A program made the translations under genes and the position numbers. Source: DATFES01 sp035457725 (GTDB lineage: Bacteria > Pseudomonadota > Alphaproteobacteria > CACIAM-22H2). Taken from it: a stretch of 64,000 nt of DNA. The stretch lies in contig DATIBC010000008.1 of the NCBI GenBank assembly GCA_035457725.1, positions 71,808 through 135,807 of the forward strand. Reading direction: 5' to 3'. The notes under the pieces are model-generated. The model made no database searches. It saw nothing but the letters and a program-made list of their open reading frames with translations, and had not been told where the DNA came from. Every line of letters starts with the position of its first letter. Position 1 is the stretch's first letter. Shown here piece by piece: positions 41,805 through 51,545 of the stretch.

Positions 41805-43456
41805 ACCGGATCGACGGTACGCGGGCCGCCAGCGAGGCGGAAGAAGACCGTGAAGCGGCTGCCTTTGCCCACCGCACTCTCGACTTGCACGTCCCCGCCC
41901 ATCAGTCGCGCAAGCTGGCGCGAGATCGGCAGACCGAGGCCGGCGCCGTCGTGCGGCCGCGTGTACGATTCCTCGTGCACCTGATAGAACGGCTCGAAGA
42001 TCGCTTCCTGGTACTCGGGCTTGATGCCGGGTCCGCTATCGGCGATGGCGACCTCGGCGAACTCGTCGTTGCGACGTACCGCCGACACCTTGATCAGGCC
42101 GTCGGCGGGAGTGAACTTGACGGCATTTGCGAGCAGGTTGACCAACACCTGCGTCGCGCGCGTCAGGTCGACGTTCACTTTGCACTGGGCGCGCTCGAAA
42201 TCGGCGTCGAGGCGGACATTTTTTGCCGCGGCCTGATTGGTCACCAGAGCGATTGATTGGCGGAGCAATTCGTCGAGCCGGACGGCCTCGACGTCGATCT
42301 TGAGCGCGCGACTCTCGATGCGCGAAACATCGAGCACATCGTTGATAATGTGGAGGAGGTGCTGCCCCGCCTTGAGGATGTAGCCGGCGTATTCCACGTA
42401 GCGTTTGGAATCGGCGCCGAACGACTGACGCTGCATGATGTCGGCGAATCCAATGATGGCGTTGAGCGGGGTGCGCAGCTCGTGACTCATGTTGGCTAGG
42501 AACTCGCCCTTGGCGCGCGCGGCCACCTGCGCGCGCTCCAACGCCATGTCGAGGTCCAGGTTCTTTCGGTTGAGCTCCGCCAACGCCGCTTCGAGTCTAG
42601 CGCGGGATTCTCGTGAAGCGCGCTCGGCCGCAAATTGCTCCGTCATGTCGGTTCCGCTGCCGCGAAATCCCGAAAACCGACCGTTGCGCAGATGGAAAAA
42701 CGGGACGCCGCTAAGATGGTGCCGGCGGGCGCGCCCTTCGCGATCGACGATATCGAACGCCCGGCCGCGAAACGGCGCATGGTGCGCGAGCGCCGCCTCG
42801 ACCGTCTCCCCCGCCTTCGCATCGGGCGGGTTGGCGCCCAAGGACACCAAGAGCTTTCCCACCAGCATCGCCGGCGCCTGGCCGATAAGATCGGTGACGC
42901 GATCGGAGATGAAGGTCAGTCGCCCCTGGTCGTCGGTTTCCCACACCCAGTCCGACGTCGAGCGCAGGACGTCGTTGAAGCTCTCCTGGGTCACGCGGAG
43001 CCGATCGACAGCGGTGACCTGCGAGGTGATGTCGTAATACGCACCGCCGATCGCGGCCAGCCGATTGGCAGCGTCGAACACGGGAAAATACTGGACGCGG
43101 TAATGCGCGCCGCCCGATTGCGTCGGAAAGCTGCGTTGCGTGGTCAGGCGCCCGGCGCCCTCCTTCATTTGCCCCAGCAGATCGGCCACGGTTTCGCGCA
43201 GCTCTGCGACATGGGCGTCGATCGCCGCTTGATTGTCGGTCGACAGGTCGAACAAGCGTAGATACGCGTTATTGGCGTATAAAATGTTGCCGTCGAGGTA
43301 GACGATGAATACCGGGGAAAGCTCCTGCAGCACGACCCGCGCCAGCGCCGCCTGGAGATTGGCATCGATCGCCGTCGCCCCAACGCCGGAGACGAGCTGG
43401 GTCGATTTTTCGACCAGCGAGGGAAGCGGCATGGCGTACGGCTTCTTCCGCGTCAC
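41801..43456 (-). CDS. PAS-domain sensor histidine kinase (soluble)
   Basis: A 551-residue protein without clear membrane segments. PAS domains lie at about residues 45-148 (FIVYLDGNILYANNAYLRLF) and 155-275 (DWVWETDDQGRLTFISD). They are followed by a coiled coil (275-312), HisKA with phospho-acceptor His325 (FLANMSHELRTPLNAIIGF), and HATPase with NLLANAVKFTP, DSGPGIKPE and GAGLGLPIS. The GTG start overlaps the DUF2336 stop (GTGA), so the two are co-translated. No response regulator gene is adjacent. The signal is unknown; heme or flavin PAS ligands cannot be inferred. Confidence 0.92.
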   Translation of the reverse strand: MTRKKPYAMPLPSLVEKSTQLVSGVGATAIDANLQAALARVVLQELSPVFIVYLDGNILYANNAYLRLFDLSTDNQAAIDAHVAELRETVADLLGQMKEGAGRLTTQRSFPTQSGGAHYRVQYFPVFDAANRLAAIGGAYYDITSQVTAVDRLRVTQESFNDVLRSTSDWVWETDDQGRLTFISDRVTDLIGQAPAMLVGKLLVSLGANPPDAKAGETVEAALAHHAPFRGRAFDIVDREGRARRHHLSGVPFFHLRNGRFSGFRGSGTDMTEQFAAERASRESRARLEAALAELNRKNLDLDMALERAQVAARAKGEFLANMSHELRTPLNAIIGFADIMQRQSFGADSKRYVEYAGYILKAGQHLLHIINDVLDVSRIESRALKIDVEAVRLDELLRQSIALVTNQAAAKNVRLDADFERAQCKVNVDLTRATQVLVNLLANAVKFTPADGLIKVSAVRRNDEFAEVAIADSGPGIKPEYQEAIFEPFYQVHEESYTRPHDGAGLGLPISRQLARLMGGDVQVESAVGKGSRFTVFFRLAGGPRTVDPV

Positions 43457-44589
43457 GGCCGTGGGCCTCCGCCGAACGCGGCTACCGCGTCAAGATACTC
43501 GGCGTCGGCCCGCCAGTAGCGCAGCACGGCGCGCGCGCGGACCGGTGATGCGGTGTCGAAGAACTTCGCCGCCTCGCGCATGCTGGCGACGGGGCCGGCG
43601 CCGCCCGCCCCTTGTCGGCTGAGAACGTGGATCCCCGCGAAGGTCGAACGCTCGAAGCCAACCGCGCGACAGGCGATCGCCAACAATTCGTATCCGGGAT
43701 CGAAGACGATGCGGCGCACGGTCCGCATCTCGAGGCGGCACACGCGCGACAATCCGGCGAGGAATAGGATCACTTTTCCTCCCCTCAGGGATTGCACCAG
43801 GAACCGCTCGCCCAGCTCCTGGGCGTCGGCCAGACTCTCGACCAACCGCGCCGCCTTGCGGTCGATCGACGGCTCGGCGCTGTCGTCGATGGCGGCACGG
43901 GTAGACTCGTCGACACAATCATCGATCAACCCGGAATCGACATCGTTCGACTGCAGTATGACATGGCGCAACGCCGCCGCCACCCACCAGAATAGACTCC
44001 GCGCCAGCTCGAGCGGCAGATCGTATGGGCTAAGCACGGGCTGCTGGAACTTGTCGACGCGCTGCGATTCAGCGACCAGGTACTCGAGCGCGCGCCGCGA
44101 CAGCGCTTGATCGGGGCCTTTCAGCAGCTGCTCGACGACGTTTTCGTCACCGCGGTCGGCTATCGCCTCGACGACCTCAGCCGGCAGCGGCCGTTTGAGC
44201 GCCGCCGCGAGGAGATGCTCCTGGCTGCGCCGCTTCAGGATCTCGATGAGATCAGGATCGCGCAGCATCGGCGCGCGAACCAGCACCGAGCGCGCCAATT
44301 CGCGCGTCTCGTCGCCGAGTAAGTCGATTATGGCGGCTGGACGCTCTTCGACGCGTCCGAGCCAAGCGGCGAAATCGCGTCGCAACCGCATCTCGACGTC
44401 GGTCAGCAGCCGATTGAGAATGCCGCCGATAAGTGCGCGCTCGTGCTCGCTGAGCCGTCCCTCGTCCGACAAAAACAGGTCGGCGACGTTGTCGGCGACG
44501 ATTCGCCGGCTGCGACGGGCCCGGTCTTGGGCGAGTTCGAGGAGGCGGCGCGTCGCCGCCGCGTCGCCCTCGACTTGGCCGTTGCTCAT
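43453..44589 (-). CDS. DUF2336 domain protein
   Basis: A 378-residue, all-helical cytoplasmic protein. The N-terminal half is HEAT-like (LIEILKRRSQEHLLAAALKR). The C-terminus carries the DUF2336 mark FDPGYELLAIACRAVGFERS followed by FAGIHVLSRQ. DUF2336 proteins are largely alphaproteobacterial and often neighbour signalling or motility genes; their function is not established. The ATG at 44589 was preferred over 44625. It is the first gene of a two-gene unit with the PAS kinase. The 264-bp AT-richer spacer upstream probably holds the promoter. Confidence 0.85.
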   Translation of the reverse strand: MSNGQVEGDAAATRRLLELAQDRARRSRRIVADNVADLFLSDEGRLSEHERALIGGILNRLLTDVEMRLRRDFAAWLGRVEERPAAIIDLLGDETRELARSVLVRAPMLRDPDLIEILKRRSQEHLLAAALKRPLPAEVVEAIADRGDENVVEQLLKGPDQALSRRALEYLVAESQRVDKFQQPVLSPYDLPLELARSLFWWVAAALRHVILQSNDVDSGLIDDCVDESTRAAIDDSAEPSIDRKAARLVESLADAQELGERFLVQSLRGGKVILFLAGLSRVCRLEMRTVRRIVFDPGYELLAIACRAVGFERSTFAGIHVLSRQGAGGAGPVASMREAAKFFDTASPVRARAVLRYWRADAEYLDAVAAFGGGPRP

Positions 44590-44742
44590 TCGCGTAGACC
44601 CGTTCCCAACCGCCATCAGCGCCACCGCGCCGGTCGACCGCGGCGCCGATGAGCCCGTGCGATTCCCAAAACTTTAATCAAATTTATCGCAGTTTGTTGG
44701 GAAACGGCGGAGATTCTATAGTTAATTCAGAGACATCTTCCA

Positions 44743-44752
44743 TTAACGTTAA
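44743..44752. promoter_or_regulatory. TTAACGTTAA palindrome upstream of the DUF2336-kinase unit
   Basis: A perfect 10-bp AT-rich dyad, 154 bp before the DUF2336 start, in the 264-bp gap 44590-44853. The gap is AT-richer than the rest of the window and carries further TTAA tracts (44722-44725 and near 44675). It holds no gene. CtrA-type sites use TTAA-N7-TTAA, but the spacing here is two, so it does not fit that consensus. Confidence 0.3.
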
Positions 44753-44853
44753 AGTACGCAGCGGTAGAATCTGGCCCGTGCCGAATTCGCCAACGACCGC
44801 AGGCTCCTCGGCCAAAGCCGGTCATGGTCGCCGTGGCGGATCAGGTTACCGTT

Positions 44854-46281
44854 TCAAAAGGTGCGTGGTTGACCCACCGGATGCGCCTCTTCCACCGCCC
44901 GAGCAAGCGCTAACACCCCTTCCTCCCCCCAGCGACGGCCGACGATCTGCAGCCCTACCGGTAGGCCATCCGTCGTCAGTCCGCACGGCACCGAGATCGC
45001 CGGCAGGCCTGACAGCGTGACGAGAAAAGTCGGCGCCACCCAATCGATGTAGGTGGCCATCGCCTGGCCGCCGATCGATTGCGGATAGTTCTGCTCCACG
45101 GGAAACGGCGATACCGGCGTGCATGGCGTCACCAGCCGGTCGAAACGCTCGAACAGCGCGCGGAAGCGCTCGAAAACCTGCGCCCGGCCACGTTCGCCCA
45201 TCGCCACGTCGCGCGGCGATTGCGCCAGTCCGAGACGGATATTGCCGGCCAGATTGGCGCCCAGCCGGTCGAGCTTGTCGAGTCGGTCGAGATGCGCGCC
45301 GACCATCAATTGCCCGCGCAGCTGAATGAACGCCGGTCGCGCAAAGGACAGATCGAACTCGACCTCTTCGACGACCGCCCCGGCCGCAGCGAGATCGAAC
45401 GCCGCCTTGCGGCAAACCCGCTCGATCTCGCTGTCGATTCCGATCTTCGCGATGTCGGGGCAATAAGCCACCCGCAGCCCCTCGGCGACGCCCTGGCGGG
45501 CCGCCGCCACGAAATCGCGACCTTCGACCGCCACGACGAGCGGCGACCGGTCGCTCGGACCGGCGATCGTTTGCAGCATCAATGCCGTGTCCTCGACGTC
45601 GCGCGCCATCGGCCCGGCGACCGACAGGCGGCCCCATGGCAGCGCGACTGGGGCACGCGGCACCAACCCAGGCGACGGCCTTAGCCCGACCACGCCGCAG
45701 AACGCGGCCGGAGTGCGCAACGATCCGCCGAGGTCGCTGCCGTCGGCGAGCGCCACCATACGCGCGGCGAGCGCGGCCGCCCCGCCGCCGGTGGACCCGC
45801 TGGCCGACAGCGCCGGATTCCACGGGTTGCGTGTCGCCCCAAAGATGGCGTTGTAGGTATGCGCACCGGCAGCGAATTCCGGAGTGTTCGTCTTGCCGAC
45901 GATGATGGCATCGGCGTGACGCAGGCGCTCGACAATGAGCGCGTCCTCGTCGGGTACATGGTCGGCGTAAAGCGTCGAGCCGAATGTCGTGCGGATGCCC
46001 TTGGTCAACGTGACGTCCTTGATCCCGACCGGGACGCCGGCAAGCGGCCCGACCTTTTCGCCGCCAGCGATGCGTCGGTCGAGCGCGGCGGCGTTGGCGC
46101 GAGCCTGATCGGCGGCTAGAGTGCAGATAGCGTTGATCGTCGGATTGTCGCGCGCGATGACCGCAAGATGCGCCTCCACGACCTCGGATACGGTGACCTC
46201 GCGCCTCCTCACGCGAGCGGCGATCTCGCGGGCCGATAGGCGTGTGATGTTCTCGTCGCTCACTTGACGCGTTTCCTCCAT
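44854..46281 (-). CDS. Amidase (amidase-signature family)
   Basis: A 475-residue amidase-signature hydrolase. The Ser-cisSer-Lys triad is visible: Lys in VPVGIKDVTLTKG, the cis-Ser in SASGSTGGGAAALAA, and the nucleophile Ser in ADGSDLGGSLRTPAAFCG. Such enzymes cleave carboxamides; substrate class (aliphatic amide, aryl amide, allophanate) is not evident, and gatA is unlikely with no gatB or gatC adjacent. The ATG at 46281 was chosen. A GTG at 46263 (product starting VSDENITRLSA) is also possible. It diverges from the molybdopterin oxidoreductase gene across 119 bp. Confidence 0.9.
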   Translation of the reverse strand: MEETRQVSDENITRLSAREIAARVRRREVTVSEVVEAHLAVIARDNPTINAICTLAADQARANAAALDRRIAGGEKVGPLAGVPVGIKDVTLTKGIRTTFGSTLYADHVPDEDALIVERLRHADAIIVGKTNTPEFAAGAHTYNAIFGATRNPWNPALSASGSTGGGAAALAARMVALADGSDLGGSLRTPAAFCGVVGLRPSPGLVPRAPVALPWGRLSVAGPMARDVEDTALMLQTIAGPSDRSPLVVAVEGRDFVAAARQGVAEGLRVAYCPDIAKIGIDSEIERVCRKAAFDLAAAGAVVEEVEFDLSFARPAFIQLRGQLMVGAHLDRLDKLDRLGANLAGNIRLGLAQSPRDVAMGERGRAQVFERFRALFERFDRLVTPCTPVSPFPVEQNYPQSIGGQAMATYIDWVAPTFLVTLSGLPAISVPCGLTTDGLPVGLQIVGRRWGEEGVLALARAVEEAHPVGQPRTF

Positions 46282-46400
46282 GGCTGACCGGGGACAAATC
46301 GAAGGCCCGGGAGATTGCCACACCGAAATCGCGCTGTCTTGCCGAGGATAGGTCGTGGCACTAATCTCTCCGCCGATCCCTTTGCGCGCGTGAGGATTGC

Positions 46401-48545
46401 GTGCCGGACTCCTCGTTTCCTTCCACCCGACCGCGCGACCGCAGGCGCCGCGGCGAATATTTCGCCTCGACGTGTCCGCACGACTGTCCTAGTACCTGTG
46501 CGCTCGAGGTCGAGCGGCTCGACGCTCGTACAATCGGCGCCGTGCGCGGCGCCGAGGACAACAGCTACACCGCGGGCGTGATTTGCGCCAAGGTCACGCG
46601 ATACGCCGAGCGGATCCACCATCCTGATCGGCTCGCTAGGCCGCTGAAGCGAAAAGGCGCCAAGGGTTCCGGCGAGTTCGTCGAAATCTCCTGGGACGAC
46701 GTGCTCGACGAGGTCGCCGAGGCGTTGCTGCGCGCCGAGCAGCGCTACGATTCAACCGCCGTTTGGCCGCTGTACTACGCCGGCACGATGGGGCTCGTGC
46801 AGCGCGACGGCATAAACCGCCTACGCCATGTCAAGCGCTATTCTGGCATCAAGCTGACGATCTGCACTTCGATCGTCGACGCCGGGTGGAACGCCGGCAT
46901 CGGAGCGAAGACCGGGGTCGATTCGCGCGAGATGGCCGATAGCGACCTTATCGTCAGTTGGGGCGGCAACCCGGTGTCGACGCAGGTCAACGTGATGACG
47001 CACGTCGCCCGAGCACGCAAGTCGCGCGGCGCCAAGCTCGTGGTCGTCGACCCCTACCGTACTGGTACGGCGCGACAGGCCGACATCCACCTGATGCTGC
47101 GCCCGGGCACCGACGGGGCGCTCGCCTGCGCCGTGATGCACGTCTTGTTCAAGGAGGGCTACGCCGATCGCGCGTACATGGCGAAATACGCCGACGCGCC
47201 GGCCGAGCTCGAGGCGCATCTCGCCAGCCGCACGCCCGAGTGGGGCTCGGCGATCACTGGTCTTACGGTCGATGAGATCGTTGAATTCGCGCGTCTCTAT
47301 GGCCGCACCAAGCGCGCATACATTCGCCTCGGTTATGGTTTCGGCCGCTCGCGCAACGGCGCGGCCAACGTCCATGCAGTGACCTGCCTGCCCACCGTTA
47401 CCGGCGCTTGGCAATACAAGGGCGGCGGTGCGCTTTATTCGTTCAGCGCGGTCTATCATTGGGACAAGACGCTGATCGAAGGGCTCGACGCCCGCGATCG
47501 GGCGATCCGCGCACTCGATATGTCGCGGGTCGGCTCGGTGCTGCTCGGCGACCGCGACGAGATCCAGGGCGGTCCGCCTGTCGCCGCAATGCTGATCCAG
47601 AACATGAATCCGGCGGTGGTCTGCCCCGATTCGAACCGCGTCCGCCGCGGCATGTTGCGCGACGATTTGTTCGTCTGCGTGCACGAACAGTTCATGACCG
47701 ATACGGCGCGCCTTGCCGACATCGTCCTACCGGCCACGATGTTTCTCGAGCACGACGATCTGTATCAGGCGGGCGGGCACACCCACATCCAGCTCGGCCC
47801 GAAGATCGTCGAACCGTTCGCCGAGGCGCGTTCGAACCACGACGTCATTTGCGCGCTGGCCAAGCGGCTCGGCGCGCAGCACCGTGGATTCGAGATGACG
47901 GCGCGCGAAATCGCCGACTGGACTTTGACCGCCTCCGGCTGGCCGAAATTCGATGAAGTGGGTGCGCGGCGTTGGGTCGATGTCGCCGGCGATTTCGAGA
48001 CGATGCACTTTCTCAACGGTTTCCCGCACGCCGACGGCCGCTTTCGATTCATGCCCGATTGGCGAGCCATGGGCCCGTTCGGCCATCGCCTGCCGCGGCT
48101 GCCCGATCACGTTCCGATCATCGATGAGGTTGACGGCGAACATCCTTTCCGACTCGTCGCCGCTCCGGCCCGTCAATTCCTCAACACCACGTTCACCGAA
48201 ACGCCGACATCGCGCAAACGCGAGGTGCGGCCGAGCGCGCTCGTTCATCCGGCGGATGCCAAGCGTCTGGGAATCGCCGACGGATCGCTCGTCGAGCTCG
48301 GCAATCGCCGTGGCGTGATCCGAGTCCACGCCCGCGTTTTCGATGGGCTGCAACCCGGTGTGCTCGTCGTCGAAAGCATCTGGCCCAATCGCGATTTCAC
48401 CGGCGGCATGGGCGTCAATGCGCTGACCGGCGACGATCCCGCGCCGCCCGCCGGCGGCGCGGTGTTCCACGACACGGCGGTGTGGATCCGCCCGACGGCG
48501 GTCAGTCGGAGCGTCCGACGGCAGGAACCGGTGCGCGTCGGCTGA
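46401..48545 (+). CDS. Molybdopterin-dependent oxidoreductase with [4Fe-4S] site (DMSO-reductase superfamily)
   Basis: A 714-residue catalytic subunit. The N-terminal cluster motif is CPHDCPSTC (Cys25, 29, 33) with Cys62 as fourth ligand. Cys155 in KLTICTSIVDAGW is a candidate molybdenum ligand by position. DLIVSWGGNPVSTQVNVMTH and VVVDPYRTGTARQADIHL bind the two pterin nucleotides. A molydop-binding beta domain occupies the last ~120 residues. It starts at GTG, with GAGGA four bases before. No signal peptide and no electron-transfer subunit gene are adjacent, so it is probably a cytoplasmic single-gene enzyme. Its end overlaps the convergent TRAP gene by 44 bp. Confidence 0.88.
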   Translation: MPDSSFPSTRPRDRRRRGEYFASTCPHDCPSTCALEVERLDARTIGAVRGAEDNSYTAGVICAKVTRYAERIHHPDRLARPLKRKGAKGSGEFVEISWDDVLDEVAEALLRAEQRYDSTAVWPLYYAGTMGLVQRDGINRLRHVKRYSGIKLTICTSIVDAGWNAGIGAKTGVDSREMADSDLIVSWGGNPVSTQVNVMTHVARARKSRGAKLVVVDPYRTGTARQADIHLMLRPGTDGALACAVMHVLFKEGYADRAYMAKYADAPAELEAHLASRTPEWGSAITGLTVDEIVEFARLYGRTKRAYIRLGYGFGRSRNGAANVHAVTCLPTVTGAWQYKGGGALYSFSAVYHWDKTLIEGLDARDRAIRALDMSRVGSVLLGDRDEIQGGPPVAAMLIQNMNPAVVCPDSNRVRRGMLRDDLFVCVHEQFMTDTARLADIVLPATMFLEHDDLYQAGGHTHIQLGPKIVEPFAEARSNHDVICALAKRLGAQHRGFEMTAREIADWTLTASGWPKFDEVGARRWVDVAGDFETMHFLNGFPHADGRFRFMPDWRAMGPFGHRLPRLPDHVPIIDEVDGEHPFRLVAAPARQFLNTTFTETPTSRKREVRPSALVHPADAKRLGIADGSLVELGNRRGVIRVHARVFDGLQPGVLVVESIWPNRDFTGGMGVNALTGDDPAPPAGGAVFHDTAVWIRPTAVSRSVRRQEPVRVG

Positions 48546-50373
48546 CATATTGCAGCGACGCTACGGCGAGCAGGATGCCAAACCCTGCGAGGTCGGTGTA
48601 GAGCCCGGGCTTGATCAAGAGGAGTGCTGCGACGATAAGCAGCGCTCGCTCCCAGGGAGCGCAAACGCGAAGCAGATACCCGTGCAGTCCGGCGGCGATG
48701 GTCAGACAGCCAATCGAGGCGGTGATCGTCGCATGCACGGTCGTCGTCCAGTCGCCGATCATCAGCAGCGCCGGCTCGTAGACGAACATGTAGGGGACGA
48801 TGAAGCCGGCGGCGCCGATCTTGACGGCCGCCCATCCGCTCTTCCACAAATCGGCTTTGGCGAGACCGGCCGCGGCGAACACGGCGAGCGCCACCGGCGG
48901 CGTGATGGCGGACAGGATCGCGAAGTAGAAGGCGAACATGTGCGCCGCCGGCGTAACCACGCCGAGCTTGACGATCGCCGGCACGAGCAAGGCGGTCATC
49001 AGGATGTAGGCCGGCGTCGTCGGCATGCCCATGCCCAAGATGATTCCGGCGAACATCGTCAGCACGAGGGCGAGCCACAGGCTTTCCTGCGCCAGTGAGA
49101 CGACGATTTGGGTGAAGACGATTCCGGTGCCGCTCAGCGCGATGACACCGATGATGATGCCGGCGCTGGCACAGGCGACGGCGACCGCGAGCGCATTCTT
49201 GGCGCCGTCGACCATCGCGTCGTAGACATTGCGCAGCGTCACGTTCGCGCGCGTCGTCGCGCGCAACGCCGCGACGGGAAAGCAGGCCAGCGTGCCGGCG
49301 AGCGCCGCCAGTGGAGCGCTGTAGCCCGAATACATCACCGCGAGAATGATAATGATCGGCAGGAAAAGGTGCCCACGCTGCGACAGCACGGGGCGCATGC
49401 GCGGCAGTTCGCTGCGCGGAACGCCGGAAAGGCCGAGGCGCTTGGCCTCGAAATGCACCGCGCCGAAGCAGGCGACGTAGTAGAGCAACGCCGGGATCAG
49501 CGCCCAGATCGTCACTTGGATGTAGCTGACAGCCAGGAACTCCGCCATCACGAAGGCGGCCGCGCCCATGATCGGCGGCATGATCTGCCCGCCGGTCGAC
49601 GCCACCGATTCGACGCCGGCGGCGAAATGCGGCTTGAAGCCGGTGCGCTTCATCAGCGGGATGGTGATCGGGCCGTCGACCATGACGTTGGCCACCGCGC
49701 TGCCCGAGATGGTGCCGAAAAGGCTGGAGCTGACGACCGAGCATTTTCCCGGCCCGCCCGCGGTGTGTCCGGTAAGGCATAGGGCGAAATCCATGATCAA
49801 CTGCCCCATGCCGGTCCGCTCCATGAAGCTGCCGAACATCACGAAGATGATCACGTAGGCGGCCGAGACGCCGAGCGGGATGCCGAAGATACCCTCGGTG
49901 GTCATGAAAAGCTGGTCGAGCAGCCGCATCGGCTCGAGATCGGCGATCACCAGCCCGTAAACGAGAAACACGATCGCCGTCAGCGGCAACGCCCAGCCGA
50001 TGACCCGGCGTGTCGCCTCGATGACCAGGACCGTGATGACGACGCCGAACGCCATGTCGGCGACCGTCAGGTCGTCGATGTAGTAGATCCGGTTGACGAC
50101 GTAATCGTAGTTGATGAACAGGTACAGGATCGGCGTCGCCGCCGCGACGAGGAGAATGTAGTCCAACAACGTCGGCGGCGCGTCGCTCGCATCCGATCGG
50201 CCGCGATACATCAGGAAGATCAGCGTAAAGGCGAACAGTAAGTGCGTGCCGCGGTAGATGATCGCTTCCGGCGCGCCGAAGGCGATCGCCCACATGTGAT
50301 AGACGCCCATCGCCACGGCGATGATGCCGGTGACGACGGCAACGATGCTCTTGTGCGTGAGCTGGGTCGCCAT
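48502..50373 (-). CDS. TRAP transporter fused permease (4TM/12TM, DctQM type)
   Basis: A 623-residue inner-membrane protein joining the small (four-helix) and large (twelve-helix) TRAP permease subunits, as usual for TAXI-type TRAP systems. Typical stretches are LFGTISGSAVANVMVDGPIT, SVASTGGQIMPPIMGAAAFV and GMGMPTTPAYILMTALLVPA. The family imports organic acids using the sodium or proton gradient. Its binding protein is encoded 105 bp upstream. It overlaps the 3' end of the molybdopterin oxidoreductase gene by 44 bp. Confidence 0.95.
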   Translation of the reverse strand: MATQLTHKSIVAVVTGIIAVAMGVYHMWAIAFGAPEAIIYRGTHLLFAFTLIFLMYRGRSDASDAPPTLLDYILLVAAATPILYLFINYDYVVNRIYYIDDLTVADMAFGVVITVLVIEATRRVIGWALPLTAIVFLVYGLVIADLEPMRLLDQLFMTTEGIFGIPLGVSAAYVIIFVMFGSFMERTGMGQLIMDFALCLTGHTAGGPGKCSVVSSSLFGTISGSAVANVMVDGPITIPLMKRTGFKPHFAAGVESVASTGGQIMPPIMGAAAFVMAEFLAVSYIQVTIWALIPALLYYVACFGAVHFEAKRLGLSGVPRSELPRMRPVLSQRGHLFLPIIIILAVMYSGYSAPLAALAGTLACFPVAALRATTRANVTLRNVYDAMVDGAKNALAVAVACASAGIIIGVIALSGTGIVFTQIVVSLAQESLWLALVLTMFAGIILGMGMPTTPAYILMTALLVPAIVKLGVVTPAAHMFAFYFAILSAITPPVALAVFAAAGLAKADLWKSGWAAVKIGAAGFIVPYMFVYEPALLMIGDWTTTVHATITASIGCLTIAAGLHGYLLRVCAPWERALLIVAALLLIKPGLYTDLAGFGILLAVASLQYVSRRAPVPAVGRSD

Positions 50374-50478
50374 TCTCGTTGATCCCGCCCCCGAGCAGGA
50401 CAGCGTCCCGACGACGTTCAGGCCGTCACGACAGACAGGACGGGACGGCGCGCCCTGCGGCGCCGCCCCCTCCCACGA

Positions 50479-51432
50479 CTATGAGCCGAGCTTGACGCCC
50501 TTCTCGCGGTAGAACTTCGCCGCCCCGGGATGGAACGGAACGCCGATATCCTCGGCCATTCCCTCCACCGTCAGGCCGCCGATCGCCTTGTTGATCGAGG
50601 CCAGCGCGGCGGTGTTCTCGGCGATGATCTTGGTCATCTTGTAGACCGTGTCTTCGGACAGCTTGCATGAGGCGACCATGTGGGTTGCGTAGGCGATCAC
50701 CTTCACGTCCTTGTCCTGCTTGGGATACGTCCCCGCCGGTACGTTGACCAAGGTGTACCCCGGGTTGATCTTGCGCATAGCGTCGAGATAAGGCGACAGG
50801 TCCAGCAGCTTGATGTCGCGGCCAGCCGCCAAGTCCATGACCGCCGAGGAGGGAATCGTCGTTCCGAGAGTGAATGCCTGGGCGTGGCCGTCCTTCAGCT
50901 GCGTCACCGAATCCGTATACGAGACGAAACTGGTCTTGACGTCGTTGTAGGTGAGCCCGACCGCCTTGAGCAGGTCCCGGGTCGCCTGCTCGCCGGTGTT
51001 GCCGCGCGGCTGGGTCGAAAGCGCCTTGCCCTTGAGGTCTTGGACGGAATTGATCTTGGCGTCGACCGGCACGACGACTTGGAAGTATTGCGGATAGAGC
51101 GTCGCGATATTGCAAACGTTCTTATGCGGCGCGGGGAATGGCGCGTTGCCCTTGATTGCGTCGACAGTTGATATCGAGTTGCCGAAACCAAGCTCGGTCT
51201 TGCCCTCTTCGACGCCGCGCACGTTGGCGATGCCGGCGCCCGGTAGCGCCTGGACGGTCGTCCCGGGAATACCCTTCTCGAACATGTCCTTGAGGGCGCC
51301 GCCAAGCGGGATCCACACGCCGCCCTGCGGCCCGGTCATGAAGCGCACCGACTCGGCCGATGCGCCCCCCGCCACGCCAACTCCTGCCGCCACCACTGCC
51401 GCGGCGAGTATCGTCTTGAAATTGGTCCTCAT
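50479..51432 (-). CDS. TAXI-family TRAP transporter solute-binding protein
   Basis: A 317-residue periplasmic protein. A signal peptide (MRTNFKTILAAAVVAAGVG then AGGASA) precedes the TAXI domain, whose landmarks are VRFMTGPQGGVWIPLGGAL, GAGIANVRGVEEGKTELGFG and STQPRGNTGEQATRDLLKA. The start at 51432 follows GGAGGAG. It delivers substrate to the fused permease encoded next. The preceding dehydrogenase and dehydratase genes suggest that the substrate is a hydroxy- or sugar acid. Confidence 0.93.
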   Translation of the reverse strand: MRTNFKTILAAAVVAAGVGVAGGASAESVRFMTGPQGGVWIPLGGALKDMFEKGIPGTTVQALPGAGIANVRGVEEGKTELGFGNSISTVDAIKGNAPFPAPHKNVCNIATLYPQYFQVVVPVDAKINSVQDLKGKALSTQPRGNTGEQATRDLLKAVGLTYNDVKTSFVSYTDSVTQLKDGHAQAFTLGTTIPSSAVMDLAAGRDIKLLDLSPYLDAMRKINPGYTLVNVPAGTYPKQDKDVKVIAYATHMVASCKLSEDTVYKMTKIIAENTAALASINKAIGGLTVEGMAEDIGVPFHPGAAKFYREKGVKLGS

Positions 51433-51545
51433 GCGCTCCTCCACCCATGTAATTTTATTACGCGCCCGCTTTGGACGCCGACTGGGCGCTTAGAATACCG
51501 GCCCCCCCGGCGGCAGGCGAGATACAAATCGCTGGCGCAGACGGG

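Noticed and set aside
44846..46321. Second 491-codon frame on the amidase strand
   Set aside because: The other frame carries the complete amidase Ser-Ser-Lys triad; this one is Arg/Gly-rich shadow.
48245..50293. 682-codon minus-strand open frame in the TRAP permease region
   Set aside because: It is a frame-shifted shadow of the same-strand TRAP permease gene and reads as His/Arg-rich nonsense.
51463..51490. GCGCCC...GGGCGC repeat between the Ldh-family and TAXI genes
   Set aside because: Six-base stem with a 16-base loop and no T-run; such repeats are frequent by chance in this GC range.
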